From assembly GCA_027563935.2 (NCBI GenBank), contig CM050450.1, positions 25,717,439 to 25,781,438 of the forward strand: a stretch of DNA of 64,000 bases, given 5' to 3'. A program made the translations under genes and the position numbers. The DNA comes from Costus lasius (lineage: Eukaryota; Streptophyta; Magnoliopsida; Zingiberales; Costaceae). Positions within the stretch are counted from its first letter, which is position 1, and each line of letters opens with the position of its first letter. This document shows positions 20,371 to 32,092 of the stretch, one piece after another. The notes beneath the pieces are model-generated. The model was not told the origin of the DNA. It searched no databases and worked only from the letters and a program-made list of their open reading frames with translations.

Positions 20371-21837
20371 TTACTCTGGCACAATGAGAAGTCTATTAGG
20401 TATCTCATGAGTAAGGGGGGGATCCCTAAGTATAAGTAATAGTGTCCGGCCGTAACTGAAACTCGTGCCAAGTCTTGGACTCCATCATCCAAGTGATCCA
20501 CATCTAAGAGCGTGACGTGCTCATATATATATATAGAAACCCATTGGCTGATACGGTAGAGTGTTATGAGTCTTGGCCTTCATTCACATTCAATCAATGA
20601 AATGCAAAATGCTGACTCCTATGTACATATGCAATTATTTCTCCACAACGACTTGAAATTGGGCCCCGCACGAGACGTAAATATTTATCGAGTTGTACAT
20701 ATGCTTACATTATGCACCCTTACACATATCCTAATTGCATCTATATCGGGTTTCAGTTACACAATGGCGAGTTAAAAAGTCAGATTTATCCTTATTCCAA
20801 ATATGCTAAATATCATGCTGTTACTATATTTTTCTCTACCCTTATTACTACTGCTTCTTTACAATGATGGGAATCTTACCTAAACAATGAAGAAAACAAC
20901 AAGCATCATCAAATTGCCACAATAGGTCTAGAGTCCTAAGTTGCCTAGACAAAGCCTGCGACAACACATTGAGGATTTGAAATTTCATCCCAACCAAACC
21001 AGTGACAAAAATAAATAAAAGAGTACAGATGAGATCTCCAGCTGACCTGAGGAATCAAAAGGGAATGAGGAGAGGAAGGTCGGCTTGTAGACAATCCATC
21101 ACTGCTTCTTGGCCAAACTTTTCTCCTTGTATAACAATGTTTTTGTTTTTGTTTGCTTTAGTAGGTGTCATTTACATGTAATACTTTTCTCCTTGTATAA
21201 CAATGGGTTTCCTTGATAGAACACTACATTGTGTAAGAATTCAAGATGAGTACAAGATAAATTTTCTGATACAACAGATGACCTTGTGGAATTCTTGATG
21301 ACCATAGAAGAGCACTCTAAGGATGAAAATGCGCACATGCCAAGGAAAGAATGAGAGAAGCCTAAAGATGAGATCAAATTAAAAAAAAAAACACTGACGC
21401 AACGATGCAGGAATTGGATATGTTGAATTACATGGACATTTATCATAACTTGTTTGTCTTATAGCTAATACATGGACATTTATCAAATTTTGAATTATAT
21501 ATGTCTCATTGCTCATTTTTATTGATGATGATTGGCATCCGCATAAAAAATATTATTTTTTGTCAAGTTCCTAGTCATGCTAGTATAATAATTGGGCAAG
21601 CAATTAAAAGATTATTGCTTCATTGGGAATACATACGTGGAGTGGCAGCAAGGAGAGGAGAAGTGTGGGCCAAGTTTGAGAGCAATCCATTGGTCGGATG
21701 AAACTAGTGGAGATGGAGCTGGCAATAGTCGTTGAAGCTTGATTGCGGTGGAGCTAGAAGAGCGGACGAATGATGCTTGAGAAAAGAATAGATGGAGCTT
21801 TAGTGGGAAGAGGATGGAAGTGATGATCACTAGGAAC
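20371..21837 (+). other. Intergenic stretch, no gene recognised
   Basis: Holds a short AT tract (about 20522-20534) and a 23-base direct repeat, ACTTTTCTCCTTGTATAACA plus ATG, at 21117-21139 and 21183-21205. Open frames at 20566-20775 and 21501-21701 show no family motif. Confidence 0.5.
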
Positions 21838-22445
21838 TTAGGGCCTGTTTGGTTCTGATGCACTATCGCAGCTGCGCTATAATAGCTGCAGTCACTGTAG
21901 CATTTGTTATTAAATGTGTTTGGTGGATCTAACTGTGTTGTCACTATAGCAACTATTATTAAAATTATTTTATAGGTCTATTATGTTGTTGGTATTGTTA
22001 ATAAATAAATAAATATTAATTTAATAAAATATACTAAAGTTAAAATTATATATTTTTATAAAAAAATAAAAATTAATTGTAAAGTATATTAATAAAATTA
22101 TTAAATTTTATTAGATTAAATAATTAATTTTAATATAAAATTTAATTGTTAATTTTATTTTTAAGGTAAGAAAATAAAATTATATATTTTTATAATAAAA
22201 CAAAATGTATTTTTATAAGATCAGATCAAATAATTAATTTTAATATAAAATTTTATTATTTATTTTATTTTTAAAGTAAAAAAAATAAAATTATATATTT
22301 TTATAATAAAATAAATTTTATTTTTGAAATTTAAAAAAATTATTTTAATAAATTTATTAATTTTTATAAGATCAAATGAATAATTTTAATATAAAATTTA
22401 ATGATTAAGTTTATTTTTAAAGTAAGTAATTTAAAATTAATTATT
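21838..22445 (+). repeat. MITE-like start followed by AT-rich tandem repeats
   Basis: TTAGGGCCTGTTTGGTTC at 21838 resembles the terminus of many plant MITEs, but I found no matching inverted end nearby. From about 22030 to 22440 there are about three imperfect copies of a 110-130 base AT-rich unit built on AATTAATTTTAATATAAAAT and AAAATTATATATTTTTATAA. Confidence 0.45.
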
Positions 22446-22466
22446 AAATATATATCAATCCATCAA

Positions 22467-23140
22467 TGTGACGCCAACGGCCGTACCCGAGCGGTCCGAT
22501 TATGAGCAGCCCGCTCCCTGATGGGCCATGCCTAGCACAACCCACTTCAAATCATGTCGTGGCACATTTGAGTCATATCGAGCATTGCCCGACTTAACCA
22601 AGGCCAGGCCCGTCCAAGGTACATGGATCGTGCTAAGCACGACAGGCTGGACTAAGCACACTGGCCATTCCAAGCTCGATTACAAAATTACTCTACCAAA
22701 TTTTGAACCCTTAACGGCTTAATTCTAATGTTGTTAAGCTTATAAAAAAACTTTAATCTAATATCATTTATATATTAAAACTAATATTACAAATATAAAA
22801 GCTTCTTAAAAAATATAAATTATATAAAAAATTAATATATAGAAAATAGAAAAAATAAGAAATAAGAAATTAAAAAATCCTGGGATTCATTAAAATTTTA
22901 TTTATATATTAAAATAATAATAATAATATAAAAGTTTTTAAATATACATATATAATAGTGACAAATCGTGTCGTGCCTAGGCCGGCCCATGTGCCAGAAG
23001 GGTTCAGCCCAGCTCAGCCCAGAACGTGCCGCGGGCCGCCTGTAGCTTGTTGACCAAGTCAACGGGTCGTGTCGTGCCCAGCCCATGTCATGCCAGGCCA
23101 TGTGGACCGCGGGCCAGGCCGGCCCGTTGGCTACCTCTAG
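22467..23140 (+). mobile_element. Putative non-autonomous DNA transposon (MITE-like)
   Basis: GC-rich ends enclose an AT-rich core. The left end (GTGACGCCAACGGCCGTACC) and the complement of the right end (GGTAGCCAACGGGCCGG) are similar, giving imperfect inverted termini. Both arms carry CGTGTCGTG/GGCCGGCCC-like sequence. No coding capacity. Superfamily not determined. Confidence 0.4.
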
Positions 23141-23655
23141 CTGAAATCAACTTGTTCCACTTTCTTCTTTGGCGGCTTGAAGGCTCCATTGGGCTTCTTT
23201 TTTGGGTGGGCTTCAAGCCCATTACTTGTAGAATTTTGGCTTCATCTTTGGCAAGAACACTCATGCATTGTGACTGGTTTGCAAAGGTGACTAGGTGAAG
23301 TGTTGACTAGGACTTGAGCTTGCTTTAGTGCCTATTTAATCTTGATAAGTACATGGACATATTTCTGCTTAATAATGAATTTTAGTAATAGTTAAAAATA
23401 AAACTTTGTTCTTACAAATGTGGCCCTGAGAAATAAAGTTCTACAGTGTATTTAGATTTGTAGAAAGAATATAAGGCATATTTGACAGTTTAAAGTTTTT
23501 TTTTAAAAAAAATCAAGTAATGATCACTTTCACAGTACATATATTGCTACGGGTACACGAGTATATTCTATAGAAAAATATAAGGTATTTAATATATGAT
23601 CTTTAACGATATAACATCTCTGGTCGAGATTGAAATTTACAAATAGTAAGTGCTT
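23141..23655 (+). other. Intergenic stretch, nothing recognised
   Basis: AT-rich with scattered homopolymer runs; no gene or repeat that I can name. Confidence 0.4.
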
Positions 23656-23659
23656 TCAC

Positions 23660-24790
23660 TTCTAAGAGTTAGGGAGTGTTTTGGGGAGTTATTTGCCTAG
23701 CTTTTACTATTTAATGTTGTCTATTTAAAATTTGAATAATTAATTAAAGCTTACTTTTTTTTATTTTTGCAAAAGTTGACCGTTCAAAACTAAAAACTAG
23801 ACAAGCTTGGGGCCAATTTGGGACAGCTGAAGCTAGTTTGACTAGAGCTAGTTGAAAAAATCTTAAACTGTTTGGGTAAAATACCTTGTAGCTTTTGGTA
23901 GTTAGCAGCTTATAGGTGTTGCATTGATGTAGCTTGCCGACTTTCGCTCCGAGTTGATGAAGCTTATGCTGAAAGATCATGCTCAAATGGAGCTCGGGGA
24001 AGAGAACAGAAGCCTTGCTCGAGGCTACTCTTCTTCTGCCAGCTCTTGCTCTCGATCAATTGGAGCTTGGGGAAGCAGCCAGCAACTCATGTCGAGTTGG
24101 GGAAGAGAATAGGGGCCGACAACTCATGTCAAGAGCTCACGCCGGAAGAGAACAGAGGCAGCTGAATTGAAGATGCTCACGCTCGCGCTAAGAGGGAGGG
24201 TCGCCAAAAGCTCACATCGAGAACTCACATTGACAGCTCACGTCGAGATGGGGAAGAGAAGGGTGGCAGATGAATGCTCTTTGTCTTCCGCCAAGAGCTC
24301 ACGTCGAGAGCTCACACTGGAAGAGAACAAAGGTCATCAAGTGATCTTCTTGTTGCCGCCGGTTGCCACTGTCACAACTCACAAATCAGGACTTCAGATG
24401 GGTCGTGCTTGCATATCTCATCGAAAGAAGGGCGCTCGCAGATCTCGCAAAAAGAAGCCTTACTTAAGGATCCAGGTTCGCCGGAAGATGCAAACTGCCT
24501 TTTGCCGGAATATTCCTTGCTCGAGCTCATTGGACGTCAGAAAACGCAGCACCGTTCACTGATCAGGAAGACACAAAGAGCACCAACCATGTCAAAGCTA
24601 TGAAAGAGCGTGTCAAAGAGCTCACGTGCGTGGATTGAGAAGCTGCCAAAAGTTGGACAATCCAGCTTGTCATAAATAGTGACAGCTTCTCTGTTGAAAT
24701 AGAGAAGCTGTTTTCCAAATGCTAGGAAAGCCCATAAACTGCTAGCCACCCCAGCAGAAGCTGAGAAGCTGCGAATCCAAACGCAGCTTT
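23660..24790 (+). repeat. Minisatellite-like region, possible non-autonomous transposon
   Basis: Imperfect repeats of GAGCTCACGTCGAGA and GGGGAAGAGAA motifs between about 23990 and 24330. The flanks are GGGAGTGTTTTGGGGAG on the left and AGCTGCGAATCCAAACGCAG on the right, which look like transposon ends, but complementarity is poor. Confidence 0.3.
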
Positions 24791-24825
24791 GGTCTACGGA
24801 AGCAATTCTTTTATCTTGTTCCAAT

Positions 24826-25300
24826 GTCATAGATCATAAAATTAAGAATTATATAAAGTATAGACACAATTATTAGGACGTGGGTATAGCAATTACATCA
24901 TTGGATTATGATTATATCAATTCTTAAAGATAATTTAATTAAACCAATATTCACTTTTATAAGTCTATTTTTACCTAACATTATGATTATATCATTAGTT
25001 TTGTGATTTTATTAAAATTTTCTAGTTTCAATCGTTGAGGAATTGGTATGTTTTAGGCTAAAAATTCAATGGTACTAGATTTCTAGATGACAATAAAAAC
25101 ATTTTGTTTAGATATATTAGGTTTGATACTACAATAGTAAAATTATTTTAAAAAATAAAATAAAATTATGTTAATATTAGTATTTACTAAATATAGACTA
25201 AGATGATTTTCTGTATATATATACCATGTAAATATTATAATTATCAAGTTATTCAATAAAGAATAAGCACATCGCCTACAATTCCCCTCTTATGTTAACA
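24826..25300 (+). repeat. Probable 5' LTR of a copia element
   Basis: The segment ends TTATGTTAACA immediately before a GTATCAGAGC primer site. It has a TATATATATACC box near 25216 and AATAAAG near 25256. The left boundary (TGTCATAG) is a guess because no second LTR was found. Confidence 0.45.
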
Positions 25301-25310
25301 GTATCAGAGC
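25299..25310 (+). other. Copia primer-binding site (initiator-Met tRNA type)
   Basis: GTATCAGAGC matches the core of the plant copia site TGGTATCAGAGC. Confidence 0.7.
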
Positions 25311-25379
25311 CAGGGTTTTATAGCCACTCCTTTTATCATCAATTAGGGTTTTATCCTTTGACTACAATCTGATTACAAC

Positions 25380-26480
25380 TTTTCGAAAGTCACCACTACC
25401 CATCTTCACAACCACCAAAGCCGGTGAATCAAATCTGACTTATTCTCCATCAAGAAAGTCTTCAGTGGACGTCGTCCACGTAGAACATCCGCTTCGCTGC
25501 AACATTGCGAACGCCACCAAAGAAGGAGATTTTTTTTCGCTTGATCCCGTGTCGACGAAGCACTGTCGACATCGACCGCCGCCAGATCCGATGCCCTTTG
25601 CCATCTTCCTTAGTTGACAAAGCTGCTGACGTTGGCGGCTTGATCAACCGTGTCTTCCTCAGCCATGGCATCTTCACTGTCAAATAGGCGAGCGTCCTTT
25701 ATCAGGCTACGCGCGATATCTTCACTAGGACGTGCTCGAGTGATTTTGTCCAGGACGTGGCTCTGTGTTCACCGTCGCTCCTCACCTGACGCCAATCACT
25801 GCCGCTCCCCTGTCGCACGCCCCTCTCATCTTCTCCGGCGACTGCATCTCAGAGCTCGTGGGTGCGTCGTCTTGCCTCCCCCACCTGGCCAAGCCGCGTG
25901 ATGGCAATTTGATCAGCCGCTTGCCGATCCATCGGAGCAAGCCACCATCCTCTTCGAGAAGTTCGGATTCACCCCGCATGGCTGAGTGAACATATCTCAG
26001 TCGCCCCGAGCTCCTTGGCGAGAACCTCCTCTAGGCCTACGATTCGTAGCACGAGTGCTAATCCGTCTGCTTCTTGAAGGAGAAGGCGATCAGAGATCTC
26101 TGAGGCTTCCGACCACTACGCCATCAAGCAGATCGCCAAATCTCAAATTTTGATTTCATTTGCCCTAAAATCATCGCCGAGGCCTCCAACCACTATGCCC
26201 TTGAGCAGATTGCCGCCCTCAAAACCGTCCATCATCTCTCATCTCTTCATAAGCAAAGTTCTTCATCGATGCTGCCATCAGCAAGAACACCGCCACCTCA
26301 CCTCTTGTCCACAATGTTGCTGCCTCTGCTCGTGCGTCTTCTGCGACGTCGGTCGCCACGTAGTCCACCGTCTGCTGCTCGAAGGAGAAGAAATCGCAAT
26401 TAGATTTCGTCGCCTAAAGAAATCGCTAGGTTTTGTTTGCATCACCAGTGCTTAATCGTCCAATTGTCTGTCCAATTTCA
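25380..26480 (+). other. GC-rich segment in place of copia gag
   Basis: About 1.1 kb, clearly richer in G+C than its surroundings. No Gag motif or zinc knuckle is visible. It contains a local duplication: GAGGCTTCCGACCACTACGC at about 26102 and GAGGCCTCCAACCACTATGC at 26179. Short open frames occur (for example 25650-25901) without recognisable domains. It could be captured host sequence or an unusual leader; origin unknown. Confidence 0.4.
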
Positions 26481-26710
26481 TCCTCTCTAAAGATTTCGTC
26501 TGAATCTTCAGTGTAGAACTTCCTTTGTCATCGTCAACGCCCAAGCAGCACTGAACCGGTTTGTGTTCGTGTCTGCGTTGATTTTGTGTGAAGATTAATA
26601 TTATATTCTCATATATTTCTCTTTAAGGCTGAGTGGATAATGCCAGTGTGCCTCTTACCTCTTAAGTTAACCTATAAAAGAGTAATATAGAAATATATAG
26701 TATTTAAAGC

Positions 26711-29700
26711 AATGGTGACAGTCACTAATTCAAATTCTACATCTGAAACACTTACTGCTGAAGCTATTCAGGAAATGATTAAATAGACTCTTGCAATTGG
26801 TAATTCTACTAACATAGTTGCTACTTCAATCCACTCAGGTAATACATCTCATATGACTTGGTTTTTTTAATCTGGAGCGTCAAATCGTATGACTTTTAAT
26901 TTCTCCATGTTTGAAAAATTATCTTACTTTCAATCACATCCTCAAATTCAAACTGCAAATGGTAGTATAATTATTGCATTTAGCAGAGGTAACATAGACT
27001 CCACTAGTCTAGAAATACATATATTGATGCTCTATTTGTTTCTAAAATTTCTATGAATCTAATTTATGTTGGGCAACTTGTTGAAAAAGGTTTAACTATC
27101 ATCTTTTCCTCTTTTGGATATACTGTGCAAGACTACTCAATGGGGGAAGCTCATTGGGATAGGACATAAAGTTGGATGACTATTTATTATTGATAAACTA
27201 ATTGAAGATCCCAAATCTCATCATGCTGCATTAGTAATTTGTAATAATTCTCCATTTTTTTATTAGCATAAACGTTTAGCACATGTTTCATTCTCTCAAT
27301 TATCCTAATTGATCAATAAAGATTCATTAGGTGCTATTCCTTCAATAAAAGATTCATGTTGTTTACACTGCAAACTTTCAAAATAAACAATCTTACCATT
27401 TTCTTCAATTAATACTACCTCAACAACATCTTTTGATATAATACATTCTGATATATGGGGTCCTACACCAATACCTTCAATGAGTGGTGCAAAATATTAT
27501 GTAATTTTTGTTGATGATTTCATAAGATTTACTTAGATATATTTCCTTCATTCTTGATCAGATTTTCTTTCAACATATATTGAATTTTCTACCATGATCA
27601 AAACTCAGTTTAATTCTATGATAAAATTTTATGTACTGATTTTGGTGGTGAATATATTTCTAATGATCTACATAAGTATCTTATTTTCTAAGGTACTTTA
27701 TCTCAATTATCTTGTGTTGAAACTCCACAACAAAATGGTGTTTCTGAGCGAAAACATAAGCATATTGTTGAAACTACTCGAATTATTATTAATTCTTCAT
27801 CTATTCTTAAGAAATTTTGGGGAGAAGCTATGAATACAGCAGTGTACATTATCAATCGTCTTCCATATCCTACTATTAATCAAATAACTCCTTTTGAACG
27901 GTTGTACCATTTTCCATCGAACTATCATCATTTACATATTTTTGGTAGCACTTGTTTTGTTCGTTTGAATAAAAGAGAACATGACAAGCTATTTCCAAAA
28001 AATGTTATTTATGTCTTTTTAGGGTATGGTACTAGTCAAAAAGGTTATCGTTGCTATGATCCTCAAGCTTAAAAACTTCGTATCTCAAGACATGTTACAT
28101 TTTGGGAACACATACCATTTTTTACTCTTCCACAAAACCAACATCAAAACATATCTAGTTCTATAATTGATTCATTCCCTAATAATGATCCAAGTGCAAC
28201 ATCGGATTCTCAATACGACTTCTATTCAGTTTCCTGAAAACCAAAGACTTCATGCATCTAATATTTCCCCAGATATAATATTAAACTCTCCTGCAGTTCT
28301 TGCTCAGTCGGCCGACATTCCTGATTTCAATGAAGCATCCCCTCAAGGCAGTTCAGTGCATAACATCATTCCACCTTGTTATCCTATACGAAATACTATA
28401 GGTAAACTTCCTGAATATCTCAATAATTATCATTGTCATTTGACTACCATTTTATCTTATCATGAACCACAATCATATCGAGAAGCTTCATCCAAACCTA
28501 AGTGGCAGCAAACTATGACTGAAGAGCTTGATTCTCTTCAAAGAACTAATACATGGGATCTTGTAACTCTTCCTATTGGAAAAACTGCTATTGGCTCCAA
28601 ATGGGTGTATAAAATCAAAACAAAAGCGGATGGAACTCTTTAAAGATATAAAGCTTATCTTGTGGCTAAAAGATTTATATAAGAATATGGTATTGATTAT
28701 AAAGAAACATTTGCTCCAATTACTTGAATGACATCTATCAGAACTCTTATCGTTGTTGCTTGTTGCCGACAATAGCCTCTTTATTAACTAGATGTGAAAA
28801 ATATTTTTCTTCATGGAGATCTTGAGGAAGAAGTTTATATGAAACCACCTCCAGGAGTTATTCATAATTCAAATCAAGTCTGCAAATTAAATATATCTTT
28901 ATATGGTCTCAAACAAGCTCCAAGATCATGGTTTGCAAAATTCTACACTACCATATGCAAATTTGGATTTCACCCAAGCAATCATGATGCTGCTTTATTC
29001 ATCAAGAATTCTCTGCAAGGTATTGTTCTTCTTATTCTCTATGTCGATGATGTGGTGATTACTGGAAGTGATCTTCAAGGAATTCAAGACAAAAGATTAT
29101 CTTCATACTTCATTTGTAATGAAAGACTTAGGTTAACTTTGATATTTTTTTGGCATGGAAGTAAATTATCCATCAGATGGAATATTTTCATCTCAATCCA
29201 AATATGTTTCTGAATTATCCATTAGAGCCTAATATAAAGCTTTCACCAACTAAAGGAACTATTTTAACTGATCCTACTCATTGTAGACAGTTAGTCGGTA
29301 GTCTGAACTATCTTACGATTACTCGTCCAGATATAAGCTATGTTGTTCATCTCGTAAGTCAATTTATGGCTTCTCCAAGATCAACGCACTATTCTGTTGT
29401 CCTTAGAATATTGAGATATATCAAAGGAACTCTACATCATGGTTTAAAATATACATCATCAACTCCAATCCTTCAAGCTTTTACTAATGCAGATTGGGCA
29501 GGCAATGATTATGATCGAAAATCTACCACTGGATTTTGTATTTTCTTGGGTAATTCACTTATATCTTGGAAGATTAAAAAGCAACCTATTGTTTCTATAT
29601 CTAGTGCTAAAGCAGAATATTGAGCTCTTGCTCATACTACGACAGAAATAGTATGGCTCCGTTGGTTGCTCACTGATATGGGTATTATATTTCTAATCCT

Positions 29701-29760
29701 ACAACTATATTTTGTGACAGTAAAAGTTCAATTCAAATTGCAAAGAATGATATCTTTCAT
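26711..29760 (+). pseudogene. pol: Decayed Ty1/copia polyprotein (protease, integrase, RT, RNase H)
   Basis: Domain order is protease-integrase-RT-RNase H, the copia order. Visible: a decayed protease SGAS block (about 26870); a gag-pre-integrase motif near 27265 (HKRLAHVSFSQLS); integrase with DIIHSDIWGP (near 27438) and ETPQQNGVSERKHKHIVE (27719-27772); RT from TWDLVTLP to SLYGLKQAPRSWFAKF, with LYVDDVVITGS near 29037; RNase H with GSLNYLTITRPDISY and ADWAGNDYDRKSTTGFC. Many stops, mostly at positions expected to be Trp, Gln or Arg codons, and frameshifts. The 3' end breaks off after the HER motif near 29760, where a 17-base direct repeat (ATGAAAGAATCTCACGT at 29759 and 29815) occurs. No 3' LTR was found. 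Confidence 0.85.
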
Positions 29761-29831
29761 GAAAGAATCTCACGTATGGGCCAACGGGTAGCCTTACCTT
29801 AAGCCATGTGTACTATGAAAGAATCTCACGT

Positions 29832-30661
29832 CTCTTCCATTATGTTCTATTTCATTAGAGAGAATTCACATAGGGGAGAAAAAAAAATATAATGAATCTA
29901 ATAGCGATTCTCTCCACCGAAACAGGCCTAATGTTTAGTGGGAGTCCTGGTGCACATCTAGTGCAAGAATACATCTCAAAGTCTCATACATTCCAAAAAT
30001 TTTGAGCTTTGGATTTTATAATTTGATATGCTAGTAAAGGTTGAAGAAAATAACTCATTTAATGAATGTTTCCAATATTCAACATTTATATCTACTTCTT
30101 GTTTCATAATGGTTACTTTGGTAGCCCTTCAACAATATTTGGTTGGGTATGAAATAGGGCTAGTGTTCAAGCCCATTGGCCGACCTCTACTCCTTGGTAA
30201 TACGGTTTAGGCATTTCCATTCATCCAAAAGGCAGGTCCTTGACCTTGTGTTTGATGGTAATACAACATAGGTTAAGTACCTTTGACCATCAAAGCTAAA
30301 ATTTTGAGTGCTTAGTTTTGTTGATAATTCATTGCATCCGCTTAATGGCTTAAGGCTATAGATTTGAGCCTTTGAGCTCATTGGTTACATAATCAACATT
30401 AAACTCCCGCTATCTTACACCTTTTCATCCACCAAAAGGTGAACTCCTTAATCCATACTTTTTTTTTGAAATGGTTTGGTAAAGTGTTCCTTAATTTGCT
30501 AATTCCTAGTAAGAAGATTGGCCTTCATCATAATCCAATTCCAATTCAGAGTCGGAGTTGGATTGGCCGAATTGGAATCGGCAACAACTATAAGTTTAAA
30601 TGTATACGATGAAGCACTAAATTATGTATATGATGAAGGGCCAAGACTTACGAATAAAATT
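29832..30661 (+). other. Intergenic stretch, no gene recognised
   Basis: No coding motif. 30530-30590 contains degenerate repeats of CCAATTC/GAATTGG and GAGTCGGAGTTGGA which resemble, in inverted sense, 31105-31165 on the other side of the MITE. Confidence 0.45.
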
Positions 30662-31059
30662 TGTAAGCGCCCCCGGCGCTTAAAACCCCAAAAAACGGGG
30701 TGATTAATTTTTCACCTTAAAATATTTTATTTATTTTTTTTTAAGAAATGATGTACATTTTGTAAGCTATCCAATGGTACTAATATTGTAGTATTTTAAA
30801 TTACATATACGTAGAAAATACCCTAACCAATATGTGCTGGTACTAATATTGTAATATTTTAGATTACATATACGTAGAAAATACCTTAACCAATATCACA
30901 TATAAGACAAAAAATACTATTCATGTTATAAAGAAATCTAATATTGATTAGCGTCTTTTATATATATACGTAATCTAAAATATCTCAATATTATACCATT
31001 GTATAGCTTATAAAATGTACATCATTTCTATAAAAAAAAAATTTTCCTCAGGCGCTTAA
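30662..31059 (+). mobile_element. Fold-back MITE with long inverted arms
   Basis: The left end GTAAGCGCCCCCGG matches the complement of the right end (TTAAGCGCCTGAGG). Homology continues inward through AGAAATGATGTACATTTT, GTAAGCTATCCAATGGTA and ATTACATATACGTA. The left arm also has a direct tandem duplication of about 58 bases (30776-30833 and 30839-30896). No ORF. Target duplication not resolved. Confidence 0.7.
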
Positions 31060-31177
31060 CAATTTTTTCCCTTGTATATCATGCATTTCATATAGCATTC
31101 GGTAAGATCGGAATCGGAGTCTGAGTCGGATTCAAATTCCAATTCCGACTCCGAATCGGAATGCTAGGCGGCGATTG

Positions 31178-31184
31178 TATAAAT
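31178..31184 (+). promoter_or_regulatory. TATA box of the CAF1-like gene
   Basis: TATAAAT, 54 bases before the ATG at 31238; a usual plant spacing for a short leader. Confidence 0.5.
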
Positions 31185-31237
31185 GTAAGGGGACCGGGCA
31201 AACCATCTCAATCGCTGATTTCTTTCTTCTCCCAACA

Positions 31238-32092
31238 ATGGCTCATACTCTTCATCGTCCTCCTCGCCACCAGAAGCACCTACAGCAAGTGGTGATTCGC
31301 CAGGTCTAGGCCTGGAATTTGCGATACGAGTTTTTCATCATCGCCTCCGTCCTCCCCAGCTTCCACTTTGCGGCCATCGACACTGAGTTCCCGGGCTGCA
31401 TCTTTCGCTCCGCCACGCCCGACTACCAGCAGTCCGCAGACACCCGCTACTCCGTATTCAAATCCAACGTGGACAACCTCAAATTGATTCAGCTTGGCCT
31501 CAGCTTGTTCGATGCCGATGGTAATCTCCCCTACTCCATCGACCTCACCACCGGCGCCAAAATGCGTTTCATGTGGGAGTTTAACTTTCGAGATTTCGAC
31601 GTTCGCCGCGACCCCCACAGCCCCGACTCCATCGCCCTGCTCCGCTCCAGCGGCATTGATTTCGACCGCTTCCACCTCCACGGCATACATTCAGCCGACT
31701 TTGCGGCCCTCTGCTTCGAAGTTGGCCTCGTCTCTAATTGTCGTTTTTGGCACCGCCTCACTACTGATTGTGTTGCCTGTTACGACTTCGGATATCTCGT
31801 TAAGGTGCTCATGGGTTGCGCTCTGCCCCGCAGCCAAGAACAATTTATGGACTTGGTGGCAATCATTTTTGGCAACGTGATCGATATCAAAAACCTCATG
31901 CACTCTTGCAATGGGCTCTACGGCGGGCTAGAGAGAGTAGCTAAAACCCTCCGAGTAACTCGTGAAGCCGGAAGAACACATCAGGCAGGCTTAGATGCCT
32001 TGCTCACATACAGAGTCTTTTACAAGATCAAACACCTCTTTTTTCAAGACGAAGAGGAAAATTTGAGTGACCTGAGAGGAATACCTTTTTAA
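31238..32092 (+). pseudogene. CAF1: CAF1-like poly(A)-specific ribonuclease, one premature stop
   Basis: CAF1 is the DEDD-family deadenylase subunit of the CCR4-NOT complex and removes mRNA poly(A) tails in the cytoplasm. From ATG 31238 the frame gives VVIRQV-stop-AWNLRYEF, where family members have ...VWADNLEEEF. The TAG at 31307-31309 (codon 24) thus replaces a Trp codon by one G-to-A change. The remaining 260 codons are open and family-like. Catalytic residues are kept: Asp48 and Glu50 (AIDTEFPG), Asp183 (YDFGYL), His248 and Asp253 (HQAGLDALLT). DIKNLM...C..L.GGL is also present. Total length, 284 codons, is normal, and plant CAF1 genes are commonly intronless. No downstream ATG would keep the first active-site block. 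Either a recent pseudogene, an allele, or a base error. Confidence 0.82.

Noticed and set aside
20566..20775. Small open frame of 69 codons
   Set aside because: No start context, motif or neighbouring gene structure supports it.
25505..25989. Overlapping GC-rich open frames on both strands
   Set aside because: Open in several frames because of composition; no recognisable domain, so listed only as a GC-rich segment.
21838..29940. GGGCCTGTTTGG at 21840 and AAACAGGCC near 29925 as the two ends of one large transposon
   Set aside because: Similarity is too short and the interval holds unrelated elements with their own boundaries.
31280..31903. Minus-strand open frames across the CAF1-like gene
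   Set aside because: Antisense shadows of the conserved plus-strand protein.
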